Assembly (NCBI GenBank): GCA_012838665.1
Contig: DUOX01000019.1
Coordinates: 1-64,000 of the forward strand
Reading direction: 5' to 3'
From: Clostridiales bacterium
GTDB lineage: Bacteria > Bacillota > Clostridia > Oscillospirales > Oscillospiraceae
DNA length: 64,000 nt
The position numbers were made by a program, and so were the translations under genes. This document shows, in pieces, positions 1 through 8,763 of the stretch (positions are counted from its first letter, which is position 1; every line of letters begins with the position of its first letter). Under the pieces are notes generated by a model. The model was not told where the DNA came from and ran no database searches. It worked only from the letters and a program-made list of their open reading frames with translations.

Positions 1-192
1 CTGCTTCGGGATGTGCCCAGGGATTCCCATGTGGTTTTGGGCGTTCATAAAAGCCGTGTCTCCGCGATGATTGGACAAAAGAGGGCGAATGTTGAAATCT
101 TGATGGCCGAATTTTTTCTAAAATCACTAAAAGTTAAAGCCATAGACACAGAAATAGACACCGTAAAACTACTTTACGTTGCAAATGATTGA
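1..192 (+). CDS. C-terminal end of a radical-SAM (Elp3-like) protein, partial
   Basis: The open frame enters from the left edge and ends with TGA at 190-192, giving 63 residues. The tail reads LGVHKSRVSAMIGQKRAN, which I associate with the C-terminus of the bacterial radical-SAM Elongator-protein-3-like family. The position directly upstream of smc also fits, because clostridial genomes commonly carry such a gene between rnc and smc. The radical-SAM cysteine motif would lie outside the window, so the assignment rests on a short tail plus gene order. It could be another radical-SAM family. Confidence 0.55.
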   Translation: MLRDVPRDSHVVLGVHKSRVSAMIGQKRANVEILMAEFFLKSLKVKAIDTEIDTVKLLYVAND

Positions 193-207
193 AATCTGAT
201 ATATACT
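179..207 (+). promoter_or_regulatory. sigma-A promoter for smc
   Basis: TTGCAA (179-184) and TATACT (202-207) are separated by 17 bases and lie 47 bases before the smc start. The -35 box overlaps the last codons of the upstream gene. This suggests that smc-ftsY and the genes after it can be transcribed independently. Confidence 0.55.
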
Positions 208-253
208 ATATCTTGTATTTTTTTGTATTTTTATCAAATCAGAGGTACACATA

Positions 254-3200
254 ATGTATTTAAAGGCTCTTGAGATACAGGGCTTCAAATCCTTTCCGGA
301 TAAGACGCGCCTTACATTTGAGAAGAAAATAACAGCCATTGTGGGGCCCAACGGCAGCGGAAAGTCGAATATTTCCGACGCCATAATGTGGGTGTTGGGC
401 GAGCAGCGGACAAAAACCCTTCGCGGCGGGAAAATGGAGGACGTCATTTTCGGGGGCACTGAAAAGCGAAACGCCATGGGTTTTGCCGAGGTATCCCTGA
501 TTATTGACAACTCCGCGCATGTTTTGGATATTGACAGCTCGGAGGTAATGATTACCCGCCGCTATTATCGCAGCGGCGAGAGCGAATACTATCTTAACAG
601 GGAGTCCGTACGTCTCAAGGATATAACGGAACTGCTAATGGATACCGGTCTTGGGCGTGACGGCTATTCCATTATCGGACAGGGCCGCATCTCGGAGATT
701 ATTTCCGCGAAGAGCACCGACCGCCGGGAGATTTTCGAGGAAGCAGCGGGCATCTCCAAATTCCGTTACCGGAAGGAGGAGGCGGAACGAAAACTCCAGC
801 GGACGGATGAAAACCTGCTTCGTATAAATGACAAGATTGAAGAATTGGAGCTGCAGGTGGGGCCCCTGGAGGAGCAGGCGGAGACTACCAAGCGCTACCT
901 CCTGCTTCGGGACGAGCTGAGAGCCCTTGAGGTGTCCGTCTGCATGGAATCCCTGGATAAGCTCCACGCCCAGGCAGCGATTGTTAACGCAGACTATGAG
1001 GTCGCCAAAGCCAATCTCGACGCCGCCCACAAGGAGCTTGAGGAACTTTACGCCTTTTCCGAGAACATTTCTGAAAAAATGCGAGAAAAGGATATAGAGG
1101 CAGAGTCTGCCCGAACCCTTTTGAGCCAGACGGAGGCCGCTGCCGCCGAATGTGAAAGTTCCATGGCCGTGCTGCAGGCAAACATAAAGAATAATCGGGA
1201 CAGCCTCCAGCGTATGCAACAGGAGCTGACCGAACAGGAAGACCGGACAAGAAATCTTGAGGCGCAAATTGCCATACAGCAAAAGCGGATTGAGGATATA
1301 GATTCGGCAAAAGCAGAGCTTGACGGGGAGATAAACGCCGTCCTGAGCCGGGCCGAGGAAAACGCCGCCGAAACGGACGAGGCAGAGCGGGAGCTTTCCA
1401 GACTGATTTCCAGGGAGAACTCTCTGGGGGACAGCCTTACCCAGAACCGAACAATGCTGGGCATGTTGAAGGACGGCCTCCGGGAGCTTGAGGAAAAGGA
1501 AGCTGCCTTGCAGTCCGCCACAGAAGCGGAATTGGAGCGGCACAATGCTGCTCAGGCCCGTCTTGCCAACGACGTAGAAAAGGGCAGGGCGGCCGAGGAG
1601 AAGGTTCGGGAGCTGACAAACATCATTTCCGGCTACAGGCTCCGGGCTGAGGGCCGGGAGAAAAAAGTTAAGGACCTGTCGGAGCGCCATACGAAATTTA
1701 CCATAGACGGCAAATCCATGGATTCCCGCATTTTGATGCTCACCGAAATGGAAAAGGAATATGAGGGCTTTTCCAAGGCTGTAAAAACGGTTATGCGCGA
1801 GGCGAAACGCGGCGTCCTGCGGGGCGTACACGGTCCCGTGGCAAAGCTTATCAAAGCGGAGGACCGGTTTACCCTGGCCATTGAAACTGCCCTTGGGGGA
1901 GCCATGCAGAATATTGTGGTGGATACTCAGGAGGACGGGAAAGCCGCCATTGAGTTTTTAAAGCGCCAGAACGCCGGCAGAGCTACACTATTACCAATAA
2001 GCACCATAAAAGGTTATACCTTGAAAAAACTCCCGAAAGGCGAGCCGGGGTATTTGGGAACAGCCCTTGAACTTTCCAGATATGACGAAAAATACTCGGG
2101 CATATTTGCAAACCTGCTGGGACGTACCATTGTTATTGAAACCCTCGGCGACGCTGTTTGCATTTCCAAAAAGTACAATAACCAATACCGAATTGTTACC
2201 CTTGATGGGCAAATGATAAACCCGGGAGGCTCTATGACCGGCGGAAGTTCTTCCCATACTGCCGGCATTCTCTCCCGGGCCAACGAGCTGAAACGGCTTC
2301 GTGAACAGCGTGAAAAGCTTAGAATTGAAACTGAAAAATGCCAGGCCGAGCTCTCTAATGCCCAGCGGGAGCTTGATAAGACAAAATATGAACTGCAGGT
2401 AGCGGAAACGGAGCTGGCCGCTGCACAGGAAGAGGCCATGATATGCCGCTCCTCCATTGCCCAAAGCCAGCTTCTGCTTGAATCCATTGAAAAGAACCTG
2501 GAGTCACTCAAAGCCGAGAAGCAGGCCGCCTGCCAGCGCATTAAGGATGCCAATGAGCGGATTGCCTCCCTCGACAGCCAAATCCAGCGCCTGGAGGCAG
2601 AACTGTCCGGCCTTAAGAGGGAAATCGAAGAAAAATCCAGGGGGCAGGAAGAATTTGACCGCCGGCGGCAGGAGATAAGTGACAAGCTGTCGGAACTGAG
2701 GGCTGCCCGCTCCTCTCTGGAAGCCGAAAAAGAGGCCATATCCCGTTCAATCTCTCAGATGGAGCAGCTTAAGCAGGATATTTTTGGCGACAGTGATTAT
2801 AGATATCGTACCATAGAGGCCCTTGAGAAAAGCAATTCCCAACTGGAAAATGAACTGGGCGAAAAGAAAAACCGCCTTGACGAACTATACGGGGAAATAG
2901 AGAGCCTGAAATCCGGCATTTCCCAACTCACAAATGAGAGATTGGAGCTGGAGGGCCGGCGGGCTCAGGCGGATAAGACTTGTCAGGAGAAAAACCGCAA
3001 CCTTCTTGATCTTGAGCGGCTCTGCGCCAGGCTGGAACAAAAAAAGCTGGCCGCCGACATGGAGGAAAAGCAGATTTTGGACAAGCTCTGGGACAGCTAT
3101 GAGCTGAGCCGCTCCGCGGCCCAGGCCGCCCGCCAGCCCATTGAAAGCATGGCAAAGGCCAACAAGCGCATAAGCGAGCTCAAGCGGGAGATTAATTCTC

Positions 3201-3814
3201 TGGGCAACCCCAACTTGGGGGCTATCGAGGAGTACGAGCGTGTCAGCACACGATATAATTTTCTTACCGAACAGCGGGATGATGTGGAAAAGTCAAAGCG
3301 AGAGCTGCAAAAGATTATCTCCTCAATTACGACGGAGATGGAGGAAATATTTCTCCGGGAATTTAAGGCTATAGACCAGTGCTTCCGCCAGACTTTTTTG
3401 GAGCTGTTTGGCGGCGGCAAAGCTGCCATGATACTGGAAGATGAGGGCAATGTCCTGGAATGCGGCATTGAGATCAAGGTGCAGCCTCCCGGCAAGGCTT
3501 TGAGCACCATAAGCCTCCTGTCTGGCGGGGAAATGGCCTTTGTGGCCATCGCCCTGTATTTTGCAATATTGAAGGTGCGCCCCACGCCCTTCTGCGTTAT
3601 GGACGAAATAGAGGCCGCTTTGGACGAGGCCAACGTCATTCGTTTTGCCGATTATTTGCGGTCAATGTCAGATAAGACCCAGTTTATTGTAATCACACAC
3701 CGCCGGGGCACCATGGAGAACGCGGACATGCTCTACGGAGTTACCATGCAGGAAAAAGGAGTGTCCAAGATAATTTCCGTGGACCTGGAGGAAGCTGAAA
3801 AAACTTCTGCCTGA
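254..3814 (+). CDS. smc: Chromosome segregation ATPase SMC
   Basis: SMC is the core of the bacterial condensin (Smc-ScpAB) that compacts and separates sister chromosomes. The 1186 residues match the usual family length. Walker A (GPNGSGKSN) is at residues 31-39. Two long coiled-coil arms (about 165-500 and 670-1020) flank a hinge around 515-665 that contains GYLGTALELS and NPGGSMTGGS. The ABC signature LLSGGEMAFVAIAL is near residue 1088 and Walker B (FCVMDEIEAALDEAN) near 1113. The signature reads EMAFVA where many homologues have EKALTA, a mild variation. ftsY follows after 13 bases, as in Bacillus. scpA and scpB are not in this window. Confidence 0.97.
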   Translation: MYLKALEIQGFKSFPDKTRLTFEKKITAIVGPNGSGKSNISDAIMWVLGEQRTKTLRGGKMEDVIFGGTEKRNAMGFAEVSLIIDNSAHVLDIDSSEVMITRRYYRSGESEYYLNRESVRLKDITELLMDTGLGRDGYSIIGQGRISEIISAKSTDRREIFEEAAGISKFRYRKEEAERKLQRTDENLLRINDKIEELELQVGPLEEQAETTKRYLLLRDELRALEVSVCMESLDKLHAQAAIVNADYEVAKANLDAAHKELEELYAFSENISEKMREKDIEAESARTLLSQTEAAAAECESSMAVLQANIKNNRDSLQRMQQELTEQEDRTRNLEAQIAIQQKRIEDIDSAKAELDGEINAVLSRAEENAAETDEAERELSRLISRENSLGDSLTQNRTMLGMLKDGLRELEEKEAALQSATEAELERHNAAQARLANDVEKGRAAEEKVRELTNIISGYRLRAEGREKKVKDLSERHTKFTIDGKSMDSRILMLTEMEKEYEGFSKAVKTVMREAKRGVLRGVHGPVAKLIKAEDRFTLAIETALGGAMQNIVVDTQEDGKAAIEFLKRQNAGRATLLPISTIKGYTLKKLPKGEPGYLGTALELSRYDEKYSGIFANLLGRTIVIETLGDAVCISKKYNNQYRIVTLDGQMINPGGSMTGGSSSHTAGILSRANELKRLREQREKLRIETEKCQAELSNAQRELDKTKYELQVAETELAAAQEEAMICRSSIAQSQLLLESIEKNLESLKAEKQAACQRIKDANERIASLDSQIQRLEAELSGLKREIEEKSRGQEEFDRRRQEISDKLSELRAARSSLEAEKEAISRSISQMEQLKQDIFGDSDYRYRTIEALEKSNSQLENELGEKKNRLDELYGEIESLKSGISQLTNERLELEGRRAQADKTCQEKNRNLLDLERLCARLEQKKLAADMEEKQILDKLWDSYELSRSAAQAARQPIESMAKANKRISELKREINSLGNPNLGAIEEYERVSTRYNFLTEQRDDVEKSKRELQKIISSITTEMEEIFLREFKAIDQCFRQTFLELFGGGKAAMILEDEGNVLECGIEIKVQPPGKALSTISLLSGGEMAFVAIALYFAILKVRPTPFCVMDEIEAALDEANVIRFADYLRSMSDKTQFIVITHRRGTMENADMLYGVTMQEKGVSKIISVDLEEAEKTSA

Positions 3815-3827
3815 AAGGATTAGCTTT

Positions 3828-4736
3828 ATGGGATTTTTTGATAAAATCAAAGAGGGATTGTCGCGTACCAAACAGAGCATGGCCGTTTCCCTCAACAGCA
3901 TATTTGCCAGCTTTACCGGAGAAAACGAAGATTTTTTCGAGGAGCTGGAGGAGACCTTGATACTGTCCGACGCAGGTATGGACACCTCCTTAAGAGCAGT
4001 GGAGAGGCTCCGTGAAGTTACAAAGGACAGGGGCCTTCGGGGCGGGGAGGAACTGAAAGAGGCCCTCACGGAAATTCTCACCAACATGCTGGAAGTGGGA
4101 AGCCGCGAGTTAAGGCTCAACACCAGGCCCTCCGTCATATTAATGGTTGGGGTCAACGGAGTGGGTAAGACCACCACCATAGGCAAGCTGGCCGCAAAGT
4201 TCACCGGGGAGGGCAAGAAGGTCCTCCTATGTGCGGGAGATACTTTCCGGGCCGCCGCCGCCGAGCAGCTTGCTGTCTGGGCCGAGCGTTCCGGTTCTTC
4301 CATAGTCCGCCATGAAGCGGGCAGCGACCCCGCCGCCGTGGTTTTCGACGCCATTTCCGCCGCCAAGGCAAGGGGCATGGATATTGTTATCTGCGACACG
4401 GCGGGAAGGCTCCACAACAAGCAGAACCTGATGAACGAGCTGTTAAAAATCAGGCGGGTTATCGCCCGGGAACTGCCGGACGCAGACTTCGAGATACTTC
4501 TGGTCCTTGATGCCACCACGGGGCAAAACGGGCTCATCCAGGCAAAGCAGTTCAGCGATACTGCCGGAATCACCGGCATTGTATTGACAAAGCTGGACGG
4601 CACTGCCAAGGGCGGCATAATTTTTGCGATTTGTGATGAATTGAAAATTCCCGTGAAATACGTGGGAGTAGGGGAAAAGGCGGACGACCTTCTGCCTTTT
4701 AATCCCCAGGAATTTGTTGAGGCATTGTTACAATGA
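3828..4736 (+). CDS. ftsY: Signal recognition particle receptor FtsY
   Basis: FtsY is the SRP GTPase that docks ribosome-SRP complexes at the membrane for co-translational insertion by SecYEG. At 302 residues it has the short form: an NG domain with almost none of the acidic N-terminal A domain of proteobacterial FtsY. The G1 loop GVNGVGKTT is at residues 108-116, followed by the SRP-GTPase insertion DTFRAAAAEQL, G3 DTAGR and G4 TKLDGTAKGG. An amphipathic N-terminus (GFFDKIKEGLSRTKQ) probably contacts the membrane. The stop overlaps the rdgB start by 4 bases (ATGA), so the two are translationally coupled. Confidence 0.97.
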   Translation: MGFFDKIKEGLSRTKQSMAVSLNSIFASFTGENEDFFEELEETLILSDAGMDTSLRAVERLREVTKDRGLRGGEELKEALTEILTNMLEVGSRELRLNTRPSVILMVGVNGVGKTTTIGKLAAKFTGEGKKVLLCAGDTFRAAAAEQLAVWAERSGSSIVRHEAGSDPAAVVFDAISAAKARGMDIVICDTAGRLHNKQNLMNELLKIRRVIARELPDADFEILLVLDATTGQNGLIQAKQFSDTAGITGIVLTKLDGTAKGGIIFAICDELKIPVKYVGVGEKADDLLPFNPQEFVEALLQ

Positions 4737-5344
4737 TTAGATTTGTTTTGGCCAGCAATAATAAGAAGAAGCTCATTGAGCTTCGGGACTTACTCTCCGA
4801 CATGGATATAGAAGTCCTTTCCCGGGCGGAGGCGGGCTACGCCTTTGAAGTTGAGGAGACCGGGGAAAGCTTCGAGGAAAACGCCTATTTAAAAGCCAAG
4901 GCCGTAACCGATGCCACGGGACTTCCGGCTATTGCCGAGGACTCCGGCCTTATGGTGGACGCCCTGGGAGGCGCTCCCGGCGTATATTCTGCACGGCTTG
5001 GCGGTGATAGCTGCAAAACCGATGCGGACAGAAACGCATTGTTGCTGGAAAAAACAAAAAATGTGGAACTTCGCTCCGCCCGTTTCGTCTCTTGTATAGC
5101 CTGTACTTTTCCAAACGGCGACGTTTTACGTGCACGGGGCGAGTGTGAGGGGGAGATTTTGACTGCCCCCAGGGGCGAAAACGGCTTCGGTTACGACCCG
5201 GTTTTCAGGCCATCGGGATATGATAAATCCATGGCGGAAATGACCCTTTGGGAAAAAAACTCCATTTCCCATAGGGGGAAATCTCTGGCGGAATTCAAAA
5301 AACTGCTGGTAAAATACCTAAATCCGAAAAGAACCATGACATAA
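4733..5344 (+). CDS. rdgB: XTP/dITP diphosphatase (HAM1 family)
   Basis: This house-cleaning enzyme hydrolyses non-canonical purine nucleotides (XTP, dITP, ITP) to the monophosphate and pyrophosphate. That keeps deaminated bases out of nucleic acid. The 203 residues carry the family hallmarks: LASNNKKKLIEL at the N-terminus, EDSGLMVDALGGAPGVYSAR in the middle, and GENGFGYDPVF towards the C-terminus, followed by ISHRGK. The start overlaps the ftsY stop (ATGA). Confidence 0.96.
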   Translation: MIRFVLASNNKKKLIELRDLLSDMDIEVLSRAEAGYAFEVEETGESFEENAYLKAKAVTDATGLPAIAEDSGLMVDALGGAPGVYSARLGGDSCKTDADRNALLLEKTKNVELRSARFVSCIACTFPNGDVLRARGECEGEILTAPRGENGFGYDPVFRPSGYDKSMAEMTLWEKNSISHRGKSLAEFKKLLVKYLNPKRTMT

Positions 5345-5395
5345 TTCAGTATTTCATTCGAGGGGAAAAGAGGCCCTCGCAAGGAGAAGTCAGTT

Positions 5396-5704
5396 ATGAG
5401 CCTTACAAGCAAACAGCGCGCCCAGCTTCGGGGTATGGCCTCCACCCAGGAGACCATAATCCATATTGGCAAGGGCGGCATTAATGAAAACGTTATAAAG
5501 CAGGTAGAGGACGCGCTTAAGGCACGGGAACTTATCAAGGGCAGCGTTTTGGAAAACTCCCCCATCAGTGCCAGGGAAGCCTGCGATTGGCTTGCCGAAG
5601 TCTGCACGGCCGAACCTGTACAGGTCATTGGCCGGAAGTTTGTCCTCTATAAGCGGAACGACAAAGAGCCGAAGATTGTATTAGTGAAGGACAGCAAAAA
5701 ATGA
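5396..5704 (+). CDS. yhbY: CRM-domain RNA-binding protein YhbY
   Basis: A 102-residue protein formed of a single CRM domain, a small RNA-binding fold associated with 50S ribosomal precursors. Visible features are LTSKQRAQLRGMA at the N-terminus, the KGG loop (HIGKGGINENVI) and the C-terminal IGRKFVLYKRN strand. A good Shine-Dalgarno site (AAGGAG) precedes the ATG. The stop overlaps nadD by 4 bases, so this belongs to the ribosome-assembly and NAD block that runs on to rsfS. Confidence 0.93.
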   Translation: MSLTSKQRAQLRGMASTQETIIHIGKGGINENVIKQVEDALKARELIKGSVLENSPISAREACDWLAEVCTAEPVQVIGRKFVLYKRNDKEPKIVLVKDSKK

Positions 5705-6876
5705 AGATAGCCATTTTCGGCGGCAGCTTTAACCCGCCTCATAGGGGCCATGTTGAGGCGGCCCTTGACGCGATTTCCTATCTGAAACCCGACAAGCTCC
5801 TCGTTATACCCGCCGCAATCCCGCCCCACAAATCTCTGGACGAAGACAGTCCCGAGCCGGAGGAGCGGTTTAAGCTGGCACGACTGGCCTTTGCCGGCAT
5901 CCCCCAGGCTGAGGTTTCTGACATTGAGTTAAAGCGCAACGGCAAGAGCTACACGGCGGATACCATAAGCCAGCTCCGGGACATTTATCCCGGCGCCCGG
6001 CTGTATCTGCTCTTGGGTACGGATATGTTTCTCGGTTTTGAAAGATGGCACGAGTTCCGCGGTATTCTGGATAGCGTTACACTCGCCGTTTTTGCCAGAG
6101 ATCAAGGGGAAAATGACGTTATAAAAAACTGCGCGGACTATCTCGCCTCGAAATATGGGGCCCGCGTTACAATCATTCCGAGGGAAATTTTGCCCATGGC
6201 TTCTTCGGATGTCAGAGAGCTGTTTCCGAATAGGAAGGGCGCCGATTGTGTGCCACCGGCCGTTTATGCCCGAATAATCAGAAAGCGCCTATACAGAGCC
6301 AAGCCTGAGCTTGCCTGGCTCCGGGAGCGGGCGTATAAAATGCTGGACCCTAAGCGTATTCCGCATGTAAAGGGCTGCGAGCAGGAGGCCGTAAAGCTTG
6401 CGGGACGCTGGGGAGCGGACCCCGGCGAAGCAGCCGAGGCCGCCATTTTGCACGATATAACAAAAAAATTATTAATTGATGAGCAGTTGCTATTATGTGA
6501 AAGATATGGTATTATTATCGACAGCCTTGAAGCAAGAAGCCCTAAACTTCTTCACGCAAAAACCGGTGCAGCGTTGGCTGAAGATTTGTTTGGCGTTTCA
6601 GCAAAGGTCAAGAACGCCATAAGATGGCATACAACCGGACGGGCCGATATGAGCCTGTTGGAAAAAATAATATATCTTGCAGATTATATCGAGCCCACCC
6701 GTTCTTTTAAAGGGCTTAGCGCACTTAAAGCGCTGGCATATGAGGACATAGATGAGGCACTGCTTCTGGGGCTCAAAATGAGCCTTGACGAATTGAAGCA
6801 GACCGGTGCCACGCCCCACAGGAACTCAATTAACGCCATGGAATTTCTTACAACACGAAGGGAACGATTTAAATGA
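5701..6876 (+). CDS. nadD: Nicotinate-nucleotide adenylyltransferase fused to YqeK-type HD hydrolase
   Basis: Two enzymes lie in one 391-residue chain. Residues 1-195 are NadD, which converts nicotinate mononucleotide plus ATP to deamido-NAD: FGGSFNPPHRGH with the nucleotidyltransferase HxGH-type motif at 6-17, LLGTDMF at 104-110, and SSDVRELF near 168. Residues 205-391 are a YqeK-type HD domain with H222, the HD pair at 251-252, RWHTTG at 308-313 and DYIEPTR at 328-334. YqeK enzymes cleave diadenosine tetraphosphate symmetrically. In Bacillus nadD and yqeK are adjacent separate genes; here there is no stop between them. The gene overlaps both neighbours by 4 bases. Confidence 0.93.
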   Translation: MKIAIFGGSFNPPHRGHVEAALDAISYLKPDKLLVIPAAIPPHKSLDEDSPEPEERFKLARLAFAGIPQAEVSDIELKRNGKSYTADTISQLRDIYPGARLYLLLGTDMFLGFERWHEFRGILDSVTLAVFARDQGENDVIKNCADYLASKYGARVTIIPREILPMASSDVRELFPNRKGADCVPPAVYARIIRKRLYRAKPELAWLRERAYKMLDPKRIPHVKGCEQEAVKLAGRWGADPGEAAEAAILHDITKKLLIDEQLLLCERYGIIIDSLEARSPKLLHAKTGAALAEDLFGVSAKVKNAIRWHTTGRADMSLLEKIIYLADYIEPTRSFKGLSALKALAYEDIDEALLLGLKMSLDELKQTGATPHRNSINAMEFLTTRRERFK

Positions 6877-8309
6877 AGCTCTATGGGAGCACCAGCAAGA
6901 AAAAACGGTCCTCAGAAAAAGCCGGCAATAGCACCGCCACAAAGACGAGGTTGGTGGCGACCAAATCCAGAAGAAACAAGAGGACTTACGTTGAGGATAA
7001 AAATAATAAATCAATTGATGCCAATCAGGCAAAAAAGAGACGCCGCAGGATTACAACGCTTTGTGTGATACTTGTAATAGTCTTAGGTTTACTGACAGCC
7101 TATAAGCTTATTATCAAACCGCCTAATGTCGACGATCTGGGACCGGAAAGGAAGCCCAATCCAAGCTCACAGATTAATCATGAAGGCAGTGATCCTACGG
7201 ACCCGGTAACAACGGAGGCCCCAACCGGAGACCGTATCAACAACGGCGTATATACCTTCCTTATAGTTGGAAATGATAACGGCTATGGAAATACCGACAC
7301 CATAATGGTGGGCAGGCTGGACACAGTGGAAGGCACCTTAAACGTAATTAACATACCCAGAGATACCTTGGTAAATGTAGGCTGGGGCACGAAAAAGGCA
7401 AATACTCTGCTTTCCGGCACCGGCAGTATCGAGGGTCTTATCAGCGGGATAAAGGATCTTCTGGGTTTCACAATCGAATGTTGGGCAGTTGTGGACCTGG
7501 AGGCTTTTGAAAAGCTGGTGGATACCATCGGCGGGGTATATTACGATGTTCCCATGGATATGTACTGGGATGCCCCGGACCAAAATCTCCATATTGCCAT
7601 CCCAAAGGGTTATCAGCATCTTAACGGCGAGCAGGCTTTAAAGGTTGTCCGATTCCGCCAGGGAAATGACGGTTCCGGCTATCCCAACGGTGATATTGGG
7701 CGCATCAATACCCAGCAGGACTTTTTGAAGTCTGTTGCTTCCCAGCTGCTAAAAATAGGCAACGCCACAAAGGTTGACGAATTTGCCAAGATATTTAAAG
7801 AATATGTAGAGACCAATATGACTCTGGGCAATATCGTCTGGTTCGGTCTGGAATTTTTAAAACTAAGCGAGGAAGATATCAACTTTTATATATTGCCGGG
7901 CAATTATAATGGCTCTATAAACGGTGTCTCGTATGTTTTTGTTTATCTTGACGAATGGTTGGAAATGATAAATACCAAACTTAATCCTTTTAAGACACAA
8001 ATTACCATGAACAATGTGAACATACTGACAAAGGATTCCTCCGGGAACCTGTATTCCACCACCGGACAGATAGCTGGCGGTTATAATTTCACCAGTGCGC
8101 CCGGTTACGGAGGAAGCAGTACGCCTGCCTCAGGCTCAGGTACGGAATCATCAAGCGGGGATTCGCCGGATAGTACCGAGACTGGTTCCGATGATAGCGG
8201 TTCCGACGGCGGTTCAGGAGGGGATGACGCTGGAGGCGGCAATTCCGGCGGCGGTGAGACAGGTTTTGAAGGAAGCGCCGGCGGGGAGACGGGAGCGGAT
8301 GGACTCTGA
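6873..8309 (+). CDS. LytR-CpsA-Psr family cell-wall ligase
   Basis: LCP proteins transfer undecaprenyl-linked polymers (teichoic acid, capsule) onto peptidoglycan on the outer face of the membrane. This 478-residue protein has a basic cytoplasmic N-terminus, one membrane helix at about 59-81 (TTLCVILVIVLGLLTAYKLI), and an LCP catalytic domain from about 125 to 330. That domain shows NTDTIMVGRLD, NIPRDTLVNV and GDIGRINTQQDFL, the arginine/aspartate motifs that bind the lipid pyrophosphate. The last 85 residues are a low-complexity Ser/Gly/Asp tail, probably a flexible wall-spanning region. It sits between yqeK and rsfS, which are usually adjacent. Confidence 0.92.
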   Translation: MKLYGSTSKKKRSSEKAGNSTATKTRLVATKSRRNKRTYVEDKNNKSIDANQAKKRRRRITTLCVILVIVLGLLTAYKLIIKPPNVDDLGPERKPNPSSQINHEGSDPTDPVTTEAPTGDRINNGVYTFLIVGNDNGYGNTDTIMVGRLDTVEGTLNVINIPRDTLVNVGWGTKKANTLLSGTGSIEGLISGIKDLLGFTIECWAVVDLEAFEKLVDTIGGVYYDVPMDMYWDAPDQNLHIAIPKGYQHLNGEQALKVVRFRQGNDGSGYPNGDIGRINTQQDFLKSVASQLLKIGNATKVDEFAKIFKEYVETNMTLGNIVWFGLEFLKLSEEDINFYILPGNYNGSINGVSYVFVYLDEWLEMINTKLNPFKTQITMNNVNILTKDSSGNLYSTTGQIAGGYNFTSAPGYGGSSTPASGSGTESSSGDSPDSTETGSDDSGSDGGSGGDDAGGGNSGGGETGFEGSAGGETGADGL

Positions 8310-8343
8310 TTCAAAAACAGCATATCGAAAGGATGTTCATAAT

Positions 8344-8703
8344 ATGATGACACCTGCGGAAATCGCAGAGAAAATCGTTAAGGCGCTTGACGACAAGCAA
8401 GCCAAGGATATAAAAATGCTGAAAACAGAAAAGCTGACCATTCTGGCCGATTATTTTATTATTTGCACGGCAAGTTCTTCCACGCATATTAAAACCCTCA
8501 CCGGCGAAGTGGACAAGGTCATGTCCGAGGCCGGAGAGCCTCCTCAGCGTATTGAGGGATACCGCACGGGTGGCTGGGTTCTTCTGGATTTCGCGAGCGT
8601 GGTGGTCCATCTGTTTCTGGAAGAAGTCAGGGAGTTTTATGGCCTGGAGCGTCTCTGGTCAGACGTTGAGGAAATAGATGTCTCCGGCATTTTAGCGCAA
8701 TAA
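8344..8703 (+). CDS. rsfS: Ribosome silencing factor RsfS
   Basis: RsfS binds uL14 on the 50S subunit and blocks joining with 30S when nutrients fall. The 119-residue protein has the DUF143 core: DKQAKDIKMLKTEKLTILAD, YFIICTASSSTHIK, GWVLLDFASVVVHLF and REFYGLERLWSD. I chose ATG 8344, which has GAAAGGATG a few bases upstream. An in-frame extension to 8095 exists but overlaps the end of the LCP gene and encodes nothing conserved. ATG 8347 is an equally possible start. Confidence 0.94.
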   Translation: MMTPAEIAEKIVKALDDKQAKDIKMLKTEKLTILADYFIICTASSSTHIKTLTGEVDKVMSEAGEPPQRIEGYRTGGWVLLDFASVVVHLFLEEVREFYGLERLWSDVEEIDVSGILAQ

Positions 8704-8706
8704 ACA

Positions 8707-8740
8707 GTAGGGCGGGATTGTGCCTGCCCTTTATTCTATC
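8707..8740 (+). terminator. Probable terminator after rsfS
   Basis: AGGGCGGG pairs with CCTGCCCT (one G-T pair) around a 6-base loop and is followed by TTATTCTATC. The U-tract is imperfect, so it may be only partly effective, and leuS starts soon afterwards. Confidence 0.5.
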
Positions 8741-8763
8741 AACTTGTGGAAAGCGTGATTATA

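Noticed and set aside
635-1831. Long minus-strand frames inside smc
   Set aside because: Shadows of the smc coding sequence, with no family features and no promoter or ribosome-binding site.
8095-8343. N-terminal extension of rsfS
   Set aside because: It overlaps the low-complexity end of the LCP gene and adds 83 residues not found in RsfS; a proper site precedes ATG 8344.
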